DNA from: Impatiens glandulifera
Lineage: Eukaryota; Streptophyta; Magnoliopsida; Ericales; Balsaminaceae
Assembly: GCF_907164915.1 (NCBI RefSeq)
Contig: NC_061868.1
Span: forward strand, 20,517,819-20,581,818
Direction: 5' to 3'
DNA length: 64,000 bases
This document shows positions 36,700-49,711 of the stretch, piece by piece (the stretch's first letter is position 1; every line of letters starts with the position of its first letter). The translations under genes were made by a program, and so were the position numbers. The notes under the pieces are model-generated. The model ran no database searches. It saw only the letters and a program-made list of their open reading frames with translations, and was not told where the DNA came from.

Positions 36700-36897
36700 T
36701 TTAATAAAGAGTAATGATACATACATCACTCTTATACAACACTTTCACACAGCATGTATCTCATTTGGAATTTGGAAAGAAAGAGAAAATATATTTAAAA
36801 AAAATATAAGAGAGGGAAAAATATTTTCTCTTTCTTTATAAATGAGGTAGGTGCTATGCGATGCAAAGATGTGTATATATCATTATTCTTTAATAAA
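36700..36897. mobile_element. 180-bp Mutator-like MITE with 9-bp target duplication
   Basis: Direct repeats TTTAATAAA at 36700-36708 and 36889-36897 flank a 180-bp core. Its ends are inverted repeats: GAGTAATGATACATACATC on the left and GATGTGTATATATCATTATTC on the right, about 20 bp with a few mismatches. A 9-bp duplication is the signature of Mutator-like transposition. The interior is non-coding with A/G- and T/C-rich complementary arms. It lies about 330 bp upstream of the PP2C start codon, within its likely promoter. Confidence 0.85.
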
Positions 36898-37229
36898 ATA
36901 ATAATTTATGATAATTAAAAATAAGACTAAAACAGTGTGAGAATAGATTAGTTATTTAAATAACACTATGCTAATTTCTTAAATAAATAAAAAATGAAAA
37001 GGGGCGAATCCATTGACAATATAAGTAAAGGTCGTCGCTTAAATGTGAAGCGCGTCTTTCTTTTACTTTTCTTCTTTTTAGAATCCATTTGATTTCCAAA
37101 ATACGCAACCAACGATAAAAGCGGTTTTATTTGATACACAACAACGCGGCAACATCTCAAGACTTGATTTCCATTTCCGAATTCTTCTTCACTCGATCTC
37201 TACGCAGAGCTTCTTCACACAGAGGAATC

Positions 37230-38876
37230 ATGACCGGGAAAGATATTCTTAGACAAATGAAGGTAACTAACTAACTAACTCTCTCTACTATATGCATACT
37301 ATTCCAATCTCAAGATCCTGCTCATCCAACTCCTATCACCGTGTTCCTATAGGCTGTTTAAGTTTGACAGAGTTTTTTACCTGCAAATCTGCTTTATTAG
37401 TGCTTTAAATGAATTTTGAGCATGTGTTTCTTATTTCATCCTACGAATATTTATCGATCCGTCCTGTAATGATGCAAATTTCACCAATAGTTGCCAATTA
37501 TATTTTCATTCATCAGCTGTGTTTCTATTGGCGTGAATAACTGAAGATCCTTCAAATTCAACTCGTTTCTTCACATACTGTAGGAAGAATGTTCGTATAT
37601 AGGATTTACCAGCAATAAACTCTCGGATTCTAGCGGATTTTGCATAAGTGACTGACTTTTATGTTTTATGCCTCTTTGATCTAGTTTTTTTTTTCTATTC
37701 TAGAGCCATTTTCTGGCTTGTTTTCTGTGGAGGATGATATCATTTACTCATTCATAAGTCATAACTGTAACTGTCTCGATAATAACTTGACAGGAAAAAG
37801 CTGCTACAGTTGTTGGATCATTGGTCAATGCAGACACGGCGAAAGGAAAAAGTACGACGGCGTCGAAGAACATCACTCATGGATTTCATCTCGTCAAGGG
37901 CAAGTCACATCATGCAATGGAAGACTACCTAGTCTCTCAACTTAAGAAAGTTCATGAAAATGATCTTGGTTTGTTTGCAATCTTTGATGGTCATATGGGC
38001 CATACTGTGGCAAACTACTTACAATCCAACCTATTTGACAACATTCTGAAAGAGGTAACTTTTTATGATCTGATCTGATCTGATCTGGTAATTGAATAAA
38101 CTTTTGACTCTTATCTTCTGTTAAACTGGAGAACAGGGTGACTTTTGGACAGACACAAAACGTGCTTTAAAGAGAGCATATGTCACTACAGATTCTTATA
38201 TCTTGGAACATTCGGTTTCCCTTGGAAGAGGTGGATCCACAGCAGTTACAGCAATACTTGTGAACGGTCAGAAGCTTGTAGTTGCAAATGTTGGAGATTC
38301 TCGAGCTGTTTTATCCAAGAATGGTGTGGCGAAACAGCTGTCAGTTGACCACGAGCCGAATAAGGAAGAAGAGAAAAGAATGATTGAGAGTAAAGGTGGA
38401 TTTGTTTCCAACATTCCAGGTATATAATATATATATGTTAGTTATTATGTTGAATAAACTCATGAGTGATGCATGACAATAATATGAAGTGAACTTTGAA
38501 GGTGATGTTCCTCGAGTTGATGGTCAGTTAGCAGTGGCAAGGGCTTTTGGAGATAAAAGCTTGAAGAGACATATGAGTTCGGAACCAGATGTGATAGAAG
38601 AGACGATAAATGGGGATGCAGAATGTCTAATCTTGGCGAGCGACGGATTATGGAAGGTTTGTTTGTTTATATGTTTTGATTAACGCGTTTGTTTTGTTGT
38701 TTCTATATACGATTAAAAAGTTGATGTTTTGCTTAAAGGTGATGACAAACCAAGAAGCAATAGATGCTATAAAACACATAAAGGATGCACAACAGGCAGC
38801 TAAGCATTTAACAGAAGAGGCTGTTGCTAGAAAAAGCAGAGATGATATCTCCTGTATAGTTGTCAAGTTTCACTAA
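37230..38876 (+). CDS. Protein phosphatase 2C, PP2C10/PP2C58-like
   Basis: A metal-dependent Ser/Thr phosphatase of the PPM family. Exons are 37230-37262, 37794-38054, 38137-38419, 38502-38656 and 38739-38876, all GT-AG with consistent phases, giving 289 residues, the usual size for the short plant PP2Cs without an N-terminal regulatory extension. Motifs in order are KGKSHHAMED (E54, D55), LGLFAIFDGHMG (D76, G77), GSTAVTAIL, VANVGDSRAVL, DHEP, GGFVSN, ARAFGDKSLK, LASDGLW (D240) and SRDDISCIVV (D280). All metal-binding aspartates of the family are therefore present. DGHMG replaces the common DGHGG, as is tolerated in this subgroup. No signal peptide or membrane segment is seen, so cytosolic or nuclear. 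The short first exon ends in MTGKDILRQMK. It is not an ABI1-type ABA co-receptor on length and sequence grounds. Confidence 0.93.
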
Positions 38877-38899
38877 TTTAAAAAGAAGCTTTTCTCCAA

Positions 38900-41800
38900 T
38901 TGTCACTGTTTTATCTTTTCACTTTTCCTTATTTATTTATCAGGATTATTAATAAACCACTACTTCATGTAGAAAGAACAGCATGCTTATGTTTACAAAA
39001 CTCATGTTTTTTATGTTTCTTATTAGCACAAAACTGCTTCTTTGGTATGAGAAATTTGTTATTTGAGTAAAAGAGTTTATTATATATAGATTTAATGAAT
39101 TATTTGAGTAAAATAATCTATGTCTAGGCGAGGCCAACAAATAACAATGGCCAATTTCTCTCTATTCCTGAGCTCTACATTTATACTGCACAGGACACAA
39201 GAATCCAATTTTGATTTTTTCCCTTTGTGTTATTCAACTTTTAAAGGACAAATTCGTCTAAACCTTTGGATTAAATTTGATAAGAAATATTCTTTGCCGT
39301 CCAACCTTTAGAGGCTTTAAAATTAGTGATGACAATGTGGCGGATGATCAGGTGGTAAATTCATCTATCATCCTCGCCTCATTTTATTTCAGGTATTTTT
39401 TTACTACCATCCCCATTTCGTTCGGTTTTGAGGAATCCCCACGGGCCACCGTTATACCATATTATTTATAAAAAAAAAAGATTATTTCATAAAATTATGG
39501 GCCACCATTATACCATATTATTTATAAAAAAAAGATTGTTTCATATAAACGGATATTTAATATTATATACATATTGTAATATATTATGAATTTATATTAT
39601 TATAAAAAAAATTAAAACTTTTATAAAATATAAAAAATAAATAAATATATGGGTAATGTTATATATTCAATTATGTTTATTAGTGTTTAATGTAGAATCA
39701 TGATGAAATCGGGGGACACAAATATCATTTCCAACTATCCCTGTTCAGTTTCAGGGAAAAACCGTCCCTAACGGGAGAATTCGACTCAAAGATCGTCGAA
39801 CGAAGTATAATTGACATCCCTAATTAAAACTGTTTATGATGGTGTAGATCATAACATAGTTATTTGAAAAAAAATATATATTAAAAAAAGTTTCTCATAC
39901 AACCTGAATCAATTGGGCTTAGGCCCTATTTTATTTGGATTTTTTTAGCCTGCGAAACCAATACAAAATATTATTTTACTCTAATTTGTGTTTTATTTAT
40001 TTACTATACCTCAACTTGGGTCTTTTACAAAATTGTTTAATAATTAAATTGGGATTGTTTAATAATTAAATTGAAATTCAACTGATAATTATGCCAGACT
40101 CTCTTCCCAGTCCAGTCCAACCCATTCCATTCCAGCCCAGCCCAGCCCAGCCCAGTCCAGTCCAGTACAGTATTTTCGTGTCCTCCCCTTCAAAAGCTAT
40201 AGAAAATTTTTAAATTTTATAAATTTAGAGGTAAATTTTGAGTGTCTACCATCTCAATTATAAATCCGACTCTAAACCATTAGGGTTTCAATTTCCACGG
40301 ATCTTTATTGCCTCCTTCAAGTTTTCGGGTGTTTGTCCATGTTTTGAATCATCAATGCAATATGGGGCTAAGAAGAGTAAAATTACAAATTACAAAATTA
40401 TATTAGTTTGAATTTCATTCAATTATAATTAAAATTACCATTTATAATTTTACATGTCTAATTACACACATCAAAATTGTAATTACATATTCAATTCCAA
40501 TTGAAAATGAAATTGTAATTACAGCTTCAAATTCATTTTCAAATTTAAATTCAAAGTTATCAAAATCACCAATTTGTGAATAGACCATTTAAAAAAATTA
40601 TAAATAAGGGATTAAATGAGTGTCAATATTAGAATTTTTATCTGGAACAATCAAATATGTATATATATCATCTCTTGCAAACTTATTTTGATTTCTCAGA
40701 AAGTCTCTTCTCCTTTGTGGATTAACTTTATCAGTTTAATGAAAATCTTGTTTTTTCAAAACTTATTTAATTAGACTTGTTCAAAGTAATCATACACCAC
40801 ATGTTAATGATTATAACACTTAAAAGATTGGGTTGACAAAGTAAAAATTAAATAAACGAGATAATGTTCTCTCAACTAAATATTAAGGGCTAGTTTGATT
40901 TTGAGTTTATAGGAATTTTATGAGTGTGTCCAAAAATAACTTATTTGAGATTTCTTAAGATAAATTAAGTACTAAAATATCTTTTTATATTTAAAATTTA
41001 AATTAATAAAATTAAAGAATATTTTAGTTGATAAATTAAGTTATTTAATTATTAGAATGATATTGATACAATAACCTCAATTGATAATAATAGGTGCTTA
41101 AGAGTATAAAGGTTACCGTATCAATTCTCATTTAGAACATCTTAAATTAACTATTCCGATATTCAAAAAATGAATACCATTGATATATGAAATAAGATTT
41201 TTTAAAAGAAAAAAACATAAAAATGAAAAAAAAAGCAAAATAAAAATAAATCCTAAGATCAAAGTAGCTCTAGAATATCAATAATTATTTTTACTTATAT
41301 CTTGTTTTATGTTTGTCGTTGATTATTTGAATTTAATATAATTTATTATTCAACAAAATAACATATATTAACAAAATTATCCGTTCCATACATGAAATTG
41401 ATTTTTCTTTTTACAATAATAACAATCAAATGATGTTTATATATTATTGTTTTTGCCAAATAGAAGAAAAATCAGATGTCAAAACATTTGCAATATATTT
41501 ATAAAAAATAATTATCTTAGTTCTGACCAAGCATCAACTTGATAGTCTTACTTTATTATCCAATGATCACATATTTTTGGCTCTTTCCCAAAACAGATTT
41601 TAAAATAAATAACCTATTTGAAAAAACACTTAATTTGAATGAAAGATGTTGACAATTTTTTTAAGAAAATAATTTTTTGTCGTTAAATATTTCATCTAAT
41701 TATTGATTTAGATGAGATAATTGTGTAGAACATAACTTAATTAGTCTTATATTTATAAAAAAAAATTAACGTTTTTTCTTCCAAAATTAATTTGACGAGA

Positions 41801-42889
41801 AAAAATGTGTCTAAATGATATCATTCAAACTGAAATGCTCGTCTAATATCATAGATGATGCCTCTCAATATTCAAAGATATTTGGGTAGAAAGTAATGAA
41901 AGTCAAGACATACCTTAAGAAAATAAGTATGGAATAAATATTTTCATTGAAATTACATGTATTATTGTGATTAAGAAGAGGATATTTAGCTTGGTCAACA
42001 ATATTAGTGGAAATAATATGATTTTCTTAGGAGGAATCTATTTGTCCCCATGATAAGGTTGGTTTCTTTGTAGCCGTTAGAATCCTTTTCAAGTTTAAAG
42101 GTTTCTCTTGAATCTATAAAAGCCAATATGACCCACCATTTTGGACTCTTAAGCTTTCTATAGAACTTCCATTAGAGATTCATCCTTCAAATGTTTCAAA
42201 AATATGTTGAGGATCATATCCTCATTTCTTGTAATGAATGATAATTACTTGTTCCCATCTCATAACCATTGATCAATTTTATAGCATATTAAAGAAAAGA
42301 ATAATATTAGGATAAAAAATAAACAAAAACATTTATCTACATTTTTCGCAACTACAGTCTCATTCAGTACACACACAAAAATAGCATACTAAATTCTAAG
42401 AAATTGTGTTTTATAATATTTTCAGCATTTGGAATTCTTTGATTTAGATCAATTACCAATTACCAATTACCAATTACCAATCCTAAAATAACTCCATCAT
42501 CTTAACATCTAAATAGAAAAATCATTTCTTTTTAAATGATTATATATGCTAGATCTCATGAATTTAGAATTCTAAACCGACTCTCATGTGTAGAGAGATG
42601 TAAAATATTGTACATTATAAAAAAACTCAAGAATAATGATCTTGTTGAATCATCTTTTCTTACATGTAATAATTCTCTCGATTTAATACAAGAAGTAGAT
42701 TTCAAATTTTTTAGTAAAAATGATCTTTCCTTTTACTCTAACTTATACTTCTAAACCAAACACTTCTTAGAAATTAAGGATGAGAATGTTTCCACCACGA
42801 AAAAGACAATCGAAATCAATCTAAACACGGCTAACGATCTTCATATTATATTGATAAACCAAAGTTTAAACCCTCAAGAACATCTAAAA
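38900..42889. other. Intergenic DNA, repeats only
   Basis: No gene is recognised. The PP2C 3' UTR should occupy the first ~150 bp. Near 39441-39540 a short ATTATACCATATTATTTATAAAA segment is duplicated. 40104-40171 is a (CCAG[CT])n pentamer run. 42451-42480 is four copies of AATTACC. 40380-40560 is rich in AATTACA/TGTAATT inverted words. 40890-41060 resembles a hAT-like dispersed repeat (GGGCTAGTTTGATTTTGAG). The small open frames lack any domain. Confidence 0.6.
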
Positions 42890-45800
42890 AGCCAACAAAG
42901 ATGTCTTTTCCTGGTCATACAAGGATATGCCATGCATTGATCCAAAGATCACACGACATCATATTCCTTTATATCCTGACGTTTAAGTCCGTGAAGGAAA
43001 AGCTCAAACAGATGAAAGAGGAAGTCGTGAATAAAATCCGAGAGGAAGTCCGAAAGTAGCTCGAATATAGATTTCTCGAGGTAGTGGAATATTCTACCTA
43101 GATTTCCAATGTAGTCCCCGTTTTGAAGAAAAACTGAAGACTACGTGTGTGTAGATTATCGGGATCTAAACAAGGCCAGTCCTAAAGATCATTTCCCACT
43201 ACCACAAATCGACATATTGGTCAATCATGCCGCCGGTCATGAATTGTTATCATTCATGGACTGATTCTCAAAATATAATCAAATTATGATGACCCCGCAA
43301 GACAAGGAAAAGATCACGTTTATAACAGAAATATAAACTTTATGTTATAGGGTCATGCCTTTCGGACTTAAAGAATGCAAGAGCCACCTATCAAAGGACA
43401 ACCACAATGATTCTTCACGACATAATCCACAAAGAAGTGGAAATATATGTCAACGTCATGATTTTCAAATTCAAGGATTGAGAAGGACATGTCTTGAACC
43501 TCGAAAAATTTCTGCAACAGATCAGGAAATATGAAATACGGTTCAACCCAAAGAAGTGTACATTTGGGGTCATAGTAGGTAAAATGTTAGGCTTTTTAAT
43601 CACACAAAGGGCCATCGAAGTTGATCCCTCTAGCATTGAAGCAATCACGTCTATGTCGGTCCTTCGAAAGAAAAGAAAGGTCTGTGGATTTTTGGGTAAA
43701 ATTCAATACATTAGTTGATTCATTAGTAAGTTTACCATGACATGCGATCCGTTATTTAAGCTACTGAAGAAATACCAAAAATTCATATGGGATGAAGAAT
43801 GTCAACTGGCTTTTGACAGAATTAAGGATTATTTAAAATCCCCTCTCATACTCATGCCGCTCAGAGCCGACATTTCTCTCATCCTTTACCTTACTATAAC
43901 AGACACAAACATGGGAAGTCTGTTGGCTCAAGAAAACGAAGACAAACTCGAAACGATTGTGTACAACATCAGTAAACGGATGATTGAGTGTGAACTTAAT
44001 TACACTCTAGTTAAAAAAATATGTTAGGCCTTAGCATGAATCACTAAAAGATTAAGATATTACATGCAAGCCTACCCCATCAAGTTGATATCAGGATTGG
44101 ACCCGATCCACTTCTTATTCCAACGAACCCTTCTATCACCAAGACTAGCCAAATGGATGATGATGTTATCCGAATATGACATAGCCTATACAGTACGAAA
44201 GTCTATCAAAGGAAGCATTGTTGCGTACTTCCTTGCTAACCAACCCATCATTGTTGAGTTAGTGAACGAACTCAAATTCCACGATGAGGGAATTATGAGT
44301 ATAACATCAGACACTTGAAAACTGATGTTTGACGGAGCTTACGGAAAGTAGGGTTACGGGATTGAGATTTTGTTAGTTGACCTAAAAGGGACGTACAACT
44401 CAATATCTATAAAACTCAAATATCCCGTCACCAATAACAAGTCCGAGTACGAGGCATGCCTCTAGAGTCTCAAGTTGGCATATGAAAAAGGGTAATAAAG
44501 CTAGACGTCGTTGGTGACTCTAACTTGGTTATATCCTAAGCCAATGGCACGTGACAAGTGAAAGGGGAAAACTTGAAGCCCTACCACACCCACTTGACCA
44601 AACTCATGAGTAAATTTGATTAAGCATCATTTATTCACACTCTAAGAAGCCAAAACTGCTTCGCGGATGCTCTAGCTACTTTGGAAGCCATGACTCAAAT
44701 TCTTGATGGAATCAAAGTCAAACCTCTAAAAATCCGATAAAAGCAACGACCTACTTTTGAATCAGGAGCAGTGAGAGTACTTCATGTGAGAGTACTACTA
44801 AACCCTGGTACAATACTCTCTAGAAGTACATTGAGAATAGAGAATATCCCTCTCATTTCTAAGCCAAGAAACAACGGGCGTTGTGCTAGTATTCCACAAA
44901 CTACGCTTGGATTACCAACAGACTTTGTCGTCGATCTTTCGATGGTTAGAACATGCTCTACATAGATAATCTTGAATCCTAAAGGATCATGGAATAAGTA
45001 CATGTAGGGACATGTGATCCACACATGAATATAATGGTTTTGACTAAGAAAATACTCTGTTTAGGATATTATTGGAAAAATATAGAATAAGAATATGTGA
45101 GGTATGTAAAGAGCTATCATCAGTGTCAAATATATGCTAACCTGAAGCATATACCGCCCTCGCTCCTTTACAATATGACATCTCCTTGACCCTTTTCTAC
45201 ATGGGGCATCGCCGTAATTAGGAAAATCTATCCCCACGTGTCAAACGGACACGAGTTCGTACTTTTTGCCATAGACTACTTCATCAAATGGGTTGAAGAA
45301 GCTTCTTACAAAGTCTTGAAATCATTTCAAGTGGCAAAGTTCATCCAAACTAGCATCATCGCTAGATATGGAGTTCCTCATGCCCTAATTTCTAATAATG
45401 ATTGACACTTACAAAGAAAAATGTTGCAATTAGCATCACAAATCATCGCCCTATGAACCTCAAACCAATGGTGCAATCAAAGTGGTAAACAAAAACGTGA
45501 TTAGGATCATCAAAAAGATGATCAACACATATAAGAACTAGCACAAGAAGTTGTCATATGCCTTATGGGGATATTGTACAACTGCTTAAACTGCGATGGA
45601 AGAAACAACATACTATTTGGTTTACGGCATGGACGTCGTATAATCTATCGAAATCGAGATTCCAACTCTAAGAGTATTCTTAGAAAGCCATGTCATAGAA
45701 GAAGACTAGCTCAAGTCTTGATATGACCAACTAATATTAATAGAGGATAGAAGGTTCAACGCTTTATGAAAAAATCTTAGCCTACCAAAAACGCATGTTA

Positions 45801-46028
45801 GACACCTTCAATAGAAAGGTCAAACCTAGAAACCTCAAAGAAAGTGATCTAGTTCTCAAATGAACCCGTGAACTCCTAGACCCCAAGGGCAAGTTTCGAC
45901 CCCAATGAGAAGGACCATTCCCACTTAAGATAATCATCTCTGAAGGAGTTGTCCACCTATCTAACGTAGAAAGCGAAGAGTTCATTGCGCCAAACAATCT
46001 TGATGCGATTAAAATATATTTTGTATAA
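42890..46028 (+). pseudogene. Decayed Ty3/Gypsy pol, Tat/Ogre/Athila branch
   Basis: In order on the + strand: a pre-RT segment near 42902 (DVFSWSYKDMP; DPKITRHHIPLYPDV); RT text from about 43080 (VCVDYR-like; KASPKDHFPLPQIDILVNHAAGH; VMPFGLK; NARATYQR); the RT end and thumb (FNPKKCTFGVIVGKMLGF); RNase H (DISLILYLTITDTNMGSLLAQ; RLAKWMMMLSEYDIAY); a second RNase H-like block near 44320 (MFDGAYGK; NNKSEYEACL); and integrase (IIARYGVPHALIS near 45355), ending IAPNNLDAIKIYFV and TAA at 46026-46028. The VDYRDLN-SPKD wording and the extra RNase H point to the Tat lineage. Many stops (for example TAG 43099-43101, TGA 43262-43264) and frame changes make it inactive. No gag or 5' LTR is found upstream. 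Confidence 0.85.
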
Positions 46029-47519
46029 TATCAAGCATCACATAATGGTTTAAAGCGCGACCTTGAAAGAATCTTATCTCAACATAATTCAATCTCAAGT
46101 CTTGTATAACTTGAAACATGGATAAATGACTCAAAAATCCGAACTACGGAGACCTGATTATTCTCTTACAAAAAAATAAACTGAGAAGATACGTAGGCAA
46201 CCTACATGTTTACGGGCCCGGTCTAAAATACATAAATAAAACGGGCCTAAAGAAAACCCTTAGTCCCTTCCTCAAGAGAAACAATTTTTTTTGAGAAATG
46301 AAAAAAACTTCGATCTCATCCTAGAGCCGATGTTTCGGATTTTAGGAAATAAGTAAGGGCAAAGCCAAAAGCATCGCTTACTTTCGAGTGATATTCTCAT
46401 AAATAAAACCGAGGATTTCACAATAAACCCAATACAAGAGATATCGATTATAAGCTATTTTTTGTTTGTAGACGATTATTCTAAGAGTAACCCCCATCGA
46501 AGATTTTTAAAGAAAAAGAACATAAATAAACCCCATAAAAGCGAGGCCCAAAGCTCCAAATTGATAAAGAACACCTTATCGTTATTTTTATTAAAGAAAG
46601 AGATGTTTGAAACTCATGCTTTGGGAAGAAAAAACTCCAAAGAATGAAAATACCCAAAAGAGAATCAGAATAAACTCAGAAAATCTATAAAACATTGAAA
46701 AATATTCATGTATTAGTTGAGGTATTGAAATTACCATTCGAGACTAGTCTTGATTGTTACGGTAAGAGCAAAATGTACCGATTCTACCAGATATATCTCG
46801 AGAACGAAAAAATAAAAGGCTCAAGTGGTTGAGGTATTGAAATCACCATTTGTGGCCTACCCAAGATCTGAATCTTGATTGCATATAGAAAATGCATGGA
46901 TGAATCGATTCTATCAGATGTACTCGTGAGCCAACATAAAAAGAGAAAAATGGCATATGAAAACCCAAAGAAGAAAGTTAAAAGCCTCTCCTAAATGTTT
47001 TTGGGATGAGTCGAACTTTCAAGAAATAAGCTACACTCTTTTAACAAAAGGTCAAGATTTTGACTGCCTTCCTAAAGGGTTATGATCATGGATAATCGTA
47101 TGTACACAAGATTGAATTTATAGCCAATATCTCGAAAGTTGAGAAAAAATCACATTCCTTGATGAAAGAAAAATCACCACAAAGGACAGAAAAGATGTTC
47201 AAAATCTAGCCCCGAATATGTTTTGAATCCGAAACGTCATGATTCATTCCAAAGGATCGAGATTTCATTCCAATCTCAAACAAAAGAGATAAACAAGGAT
47301 AGAAACTAGGGAAACAAAAAAATGTTTCTTCATCCAAAAACATGAGTCATTTGTCCTTAAATAAAGCTAGAAACCGTCAAATGACGAAATTCAACTAGCT
47401 ATAAAGGAGAATTTGAAAAAATAAAGGGAAACAAGAATTCTATTGAAATATTCCCTTAAAAGGCATCGAGCCGCGACCGATACTGTAAAAGCGATAATAA
47501 ACAAAATCGAGTCTTCTAA
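46029..47519 (+). other. Non-coding 3' region of the Gypsy element
   Basis: Without an ORF of interest. Two similar segments (about 46715-46800 and 46825-46930) share GTTGAGGTATTGAAAT(T/C)ACCATT and a GATTCTA(C/T)CAGAT-TA-TCG ending, spaced ~110 bp, so tandem repetition has already begun here. It continues into the denser array downstream. Confidence 0.5.
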
Positions 47520-49120
47520 ACTCTGTCTGTTGATAGGTACGTGAGATTGTTCGTACACAATCCCGTAAAAACCCTAGTTATAATTATGTATCCAAAATCC
47601 TATTTATGGATAGATGCGATAGATCGTTTTTATACAATTCCGCTAAAAACCTAGTTATAGTTAGGTATCCAAAACCCTATCCGTGGATAGGTGCGATAGA
47701 TCATTTTTATATGATTTCGCTAAAAACTCTAGTTGTAGTTAGGTTTCCAAAACCCTATTTATTAATAGGTCTAAACATCATTTGTATATAATTCCGCTAG
47801 AAACCATATCTGTTGATATATATGAGAAATAATCCGTACACGATTTTATTAATAAACCCTATTTGTTGATAGGTTGAGAAAACATTTGTATATGATTCCA
47901 TTAGAAACCCTATTTATTGATAGTTACGAGAAGTCGTTCGTACACGATTCTGTCAATAAACTATATTTGTTGACAAGTTGAGAGATTATTTGTATATGAT
48001 TTCATTAGAAACCTTATATGTTGATAGGTGCAAGAAAATGTTAGTACACGATTCCATCAATAAACCCTATTTTTTGATAGGTTGAGAAAGTATTTGTATA
48101 TAATTTCGTTAGAAATCCTATTTGTTGATAAGTGCGAGAAATTGTTCGTACATGATTCCTCAATAAATCCTATTTATCGATAAGTTGAAACATCATTTGT
48201 ATATGATTCCATTAGAAACTTTATTTGTTGATAGGTGCATTAATCATTTGTACACGATTTTGTCAATAAACTCTATCTATTGATAGGTCGAGACGTAATT
48301 TGTAAATGATTCCTCTAGAAATCTTATATGTTGATAGGTGCAAGAAATTGTTCGTACACGATTCTGTATGTAAACCCTATTTGTTAATAGATTGAGACAT
48401 TATTCATACACAATTTAGTAACCAAACCCTATTTGTCAATAGGTTGAGACATCGTTTATATACGATTCCGACAAAACCCTATCGTTCGATAGGTATTTCC
48501 TTATGCAACATCAATGCATTAAATGCACTCTTAAACCAAGCTCTATCTTTCGATAAATAATTTAAACCTGGTCTGTAGGCAAGTCAAGAGATCATATGTA
48601 CATGATCCAATCACACGAAACTCTATCATCCAAACAGGTAATCCAAGCCTTATCATTCGCATAGGTACTCAAGCAAATCCTATCTCTTGATATATATCCG
48701 GTCAAAACCCTATTTTTCAATAGGTGCATCTCCCAAATCACAAAAAGCATAGCCTTGTTTTTCAACAAGCACAGTGACCGTTCGTACATGATCCTGTCCA
48801 AACCTTAAACCCTATCACTCAATAGGTCCTCGAATAAAACATTATCACTCGATAGGTAACTAAATTCCATCTCTTGATTGTATATTCAAGAAAACACTAT
48901 CTCTTGATAGGTATTCAGACAAAAACTATATAATCCAAATAGGTATTCCAAACCCTATCACTCGATAAGTATTTAAGGCTTGTTTGTCGACAAACACAAA
49001 GATTATATTTATATAATCCTATTCAAATCCTATCTTCAAATATGTAATCTCACAAAATTCTGTTCGAAATCCTATCTCATGATAGGTACTCCAATGAAGT
49101 TCATGTTCTCTAATACTATT
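47520..49120. repeat. Tandem array of alternating ~51/53-bp dyad monomers (left part)
   Basis: Monomers begin AAACCCTATTTGTTGATAGG, which contains a CCTAT/ATAGG hairpin. Two types alternate. Type A continues TTGAGACATCATTTGTATAT (dyad ATCAT/ATGAT). Type B continues TGCGAGAAATCGTTCGTACA with an ACGA-ending dyad (TCGT/ACGA). A plus B makes a ~104-bp higher-order unit repeated about eight to ten times between about 47760 and 48470. Beyond 48470 the array decays to AAACCCTATC-CTCGATAGGTA-type units of 25-40 bp. It lies downstream of the Gypsy pol, where Tat/Ogre elements are known to carry hypervariable tandem repeats. Non-coding. Confidence 0.8.
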
Positions 49121-49664
49121 TGTTAGGAATTTCTAGTTGAATAATACTTCCTATTGAAATCAATTGATCTGATTAATTTCACAAGTCAACCAAATCATAC
49201 TAGCAGATCAGCAAAGTAATAAAGAACACCAGATTTACGTGGAAAACCCTCTCAACACGGAGGGTAAAAAACCACGGGGCAAAACCAACAGATTTCACTA
49301 ATCAGTAAGAAACCGATACAATTGTTCCTCTCAACTTTAAACCTAAAGTTGAGGTATACATACAGAGAAACTAATTTCATTCAAACCCAAACAAATCTAG
49401 GTTTGAGAAAACATGAAATTCCCTTTACAAGTAAGAGAGAAATGAACCTGAGGGTAATCAAGACAAAGAAGGTGATACTCTGTTCTCCTTCTCTTCTTCT
49501 TCCTCTATATCTTCTTCCCTTCTTCTTCCTCTGTATTTTCTTCACTCTGTTTCTCTTGATCTCTTCACAGAACTCTCTCTGAAAATTGTGGTAGAGAGAG
49601 AAACAAAATTAGGGTTTATTTGGTTTTATATTGCCTAATTGGGCTGGACCCATAAGGCCCAACA
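49121..49664 (-). repeat. 3' LTR of the Tnt1-like element
   Basis: On the + strand it runs TGTTAGGAATTTC to GGCCCAACA, 544 bp. It contains a CT-rich tract (CTTCTCTTCTTCTTCC) and matches the right LTR at offset 4639 without a difference that I can find. Confidence 0.96.
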
Positions 49665-49711
49665 ATCTCCCCCTCCAGCCCACGGAGAGAGGCACACCGA
49701 TCTTCAAGTCA

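Noticed and set aside
47760..48470. Interstitial telomere repeat because of AAACCCTA words
   Set aside because: Only one telo-box occurs per ~52 bp, and there is no run of AAACCCT heptamers, so it is not telomeric sequence.
47520..49120. CRISPR-like array of regularly spaced repeats
   Set aside because: The units are continuous, without unique spacers, and all parts repeat. The window is clearly a plant nuclear genome. It is a tandem satellite-like array.
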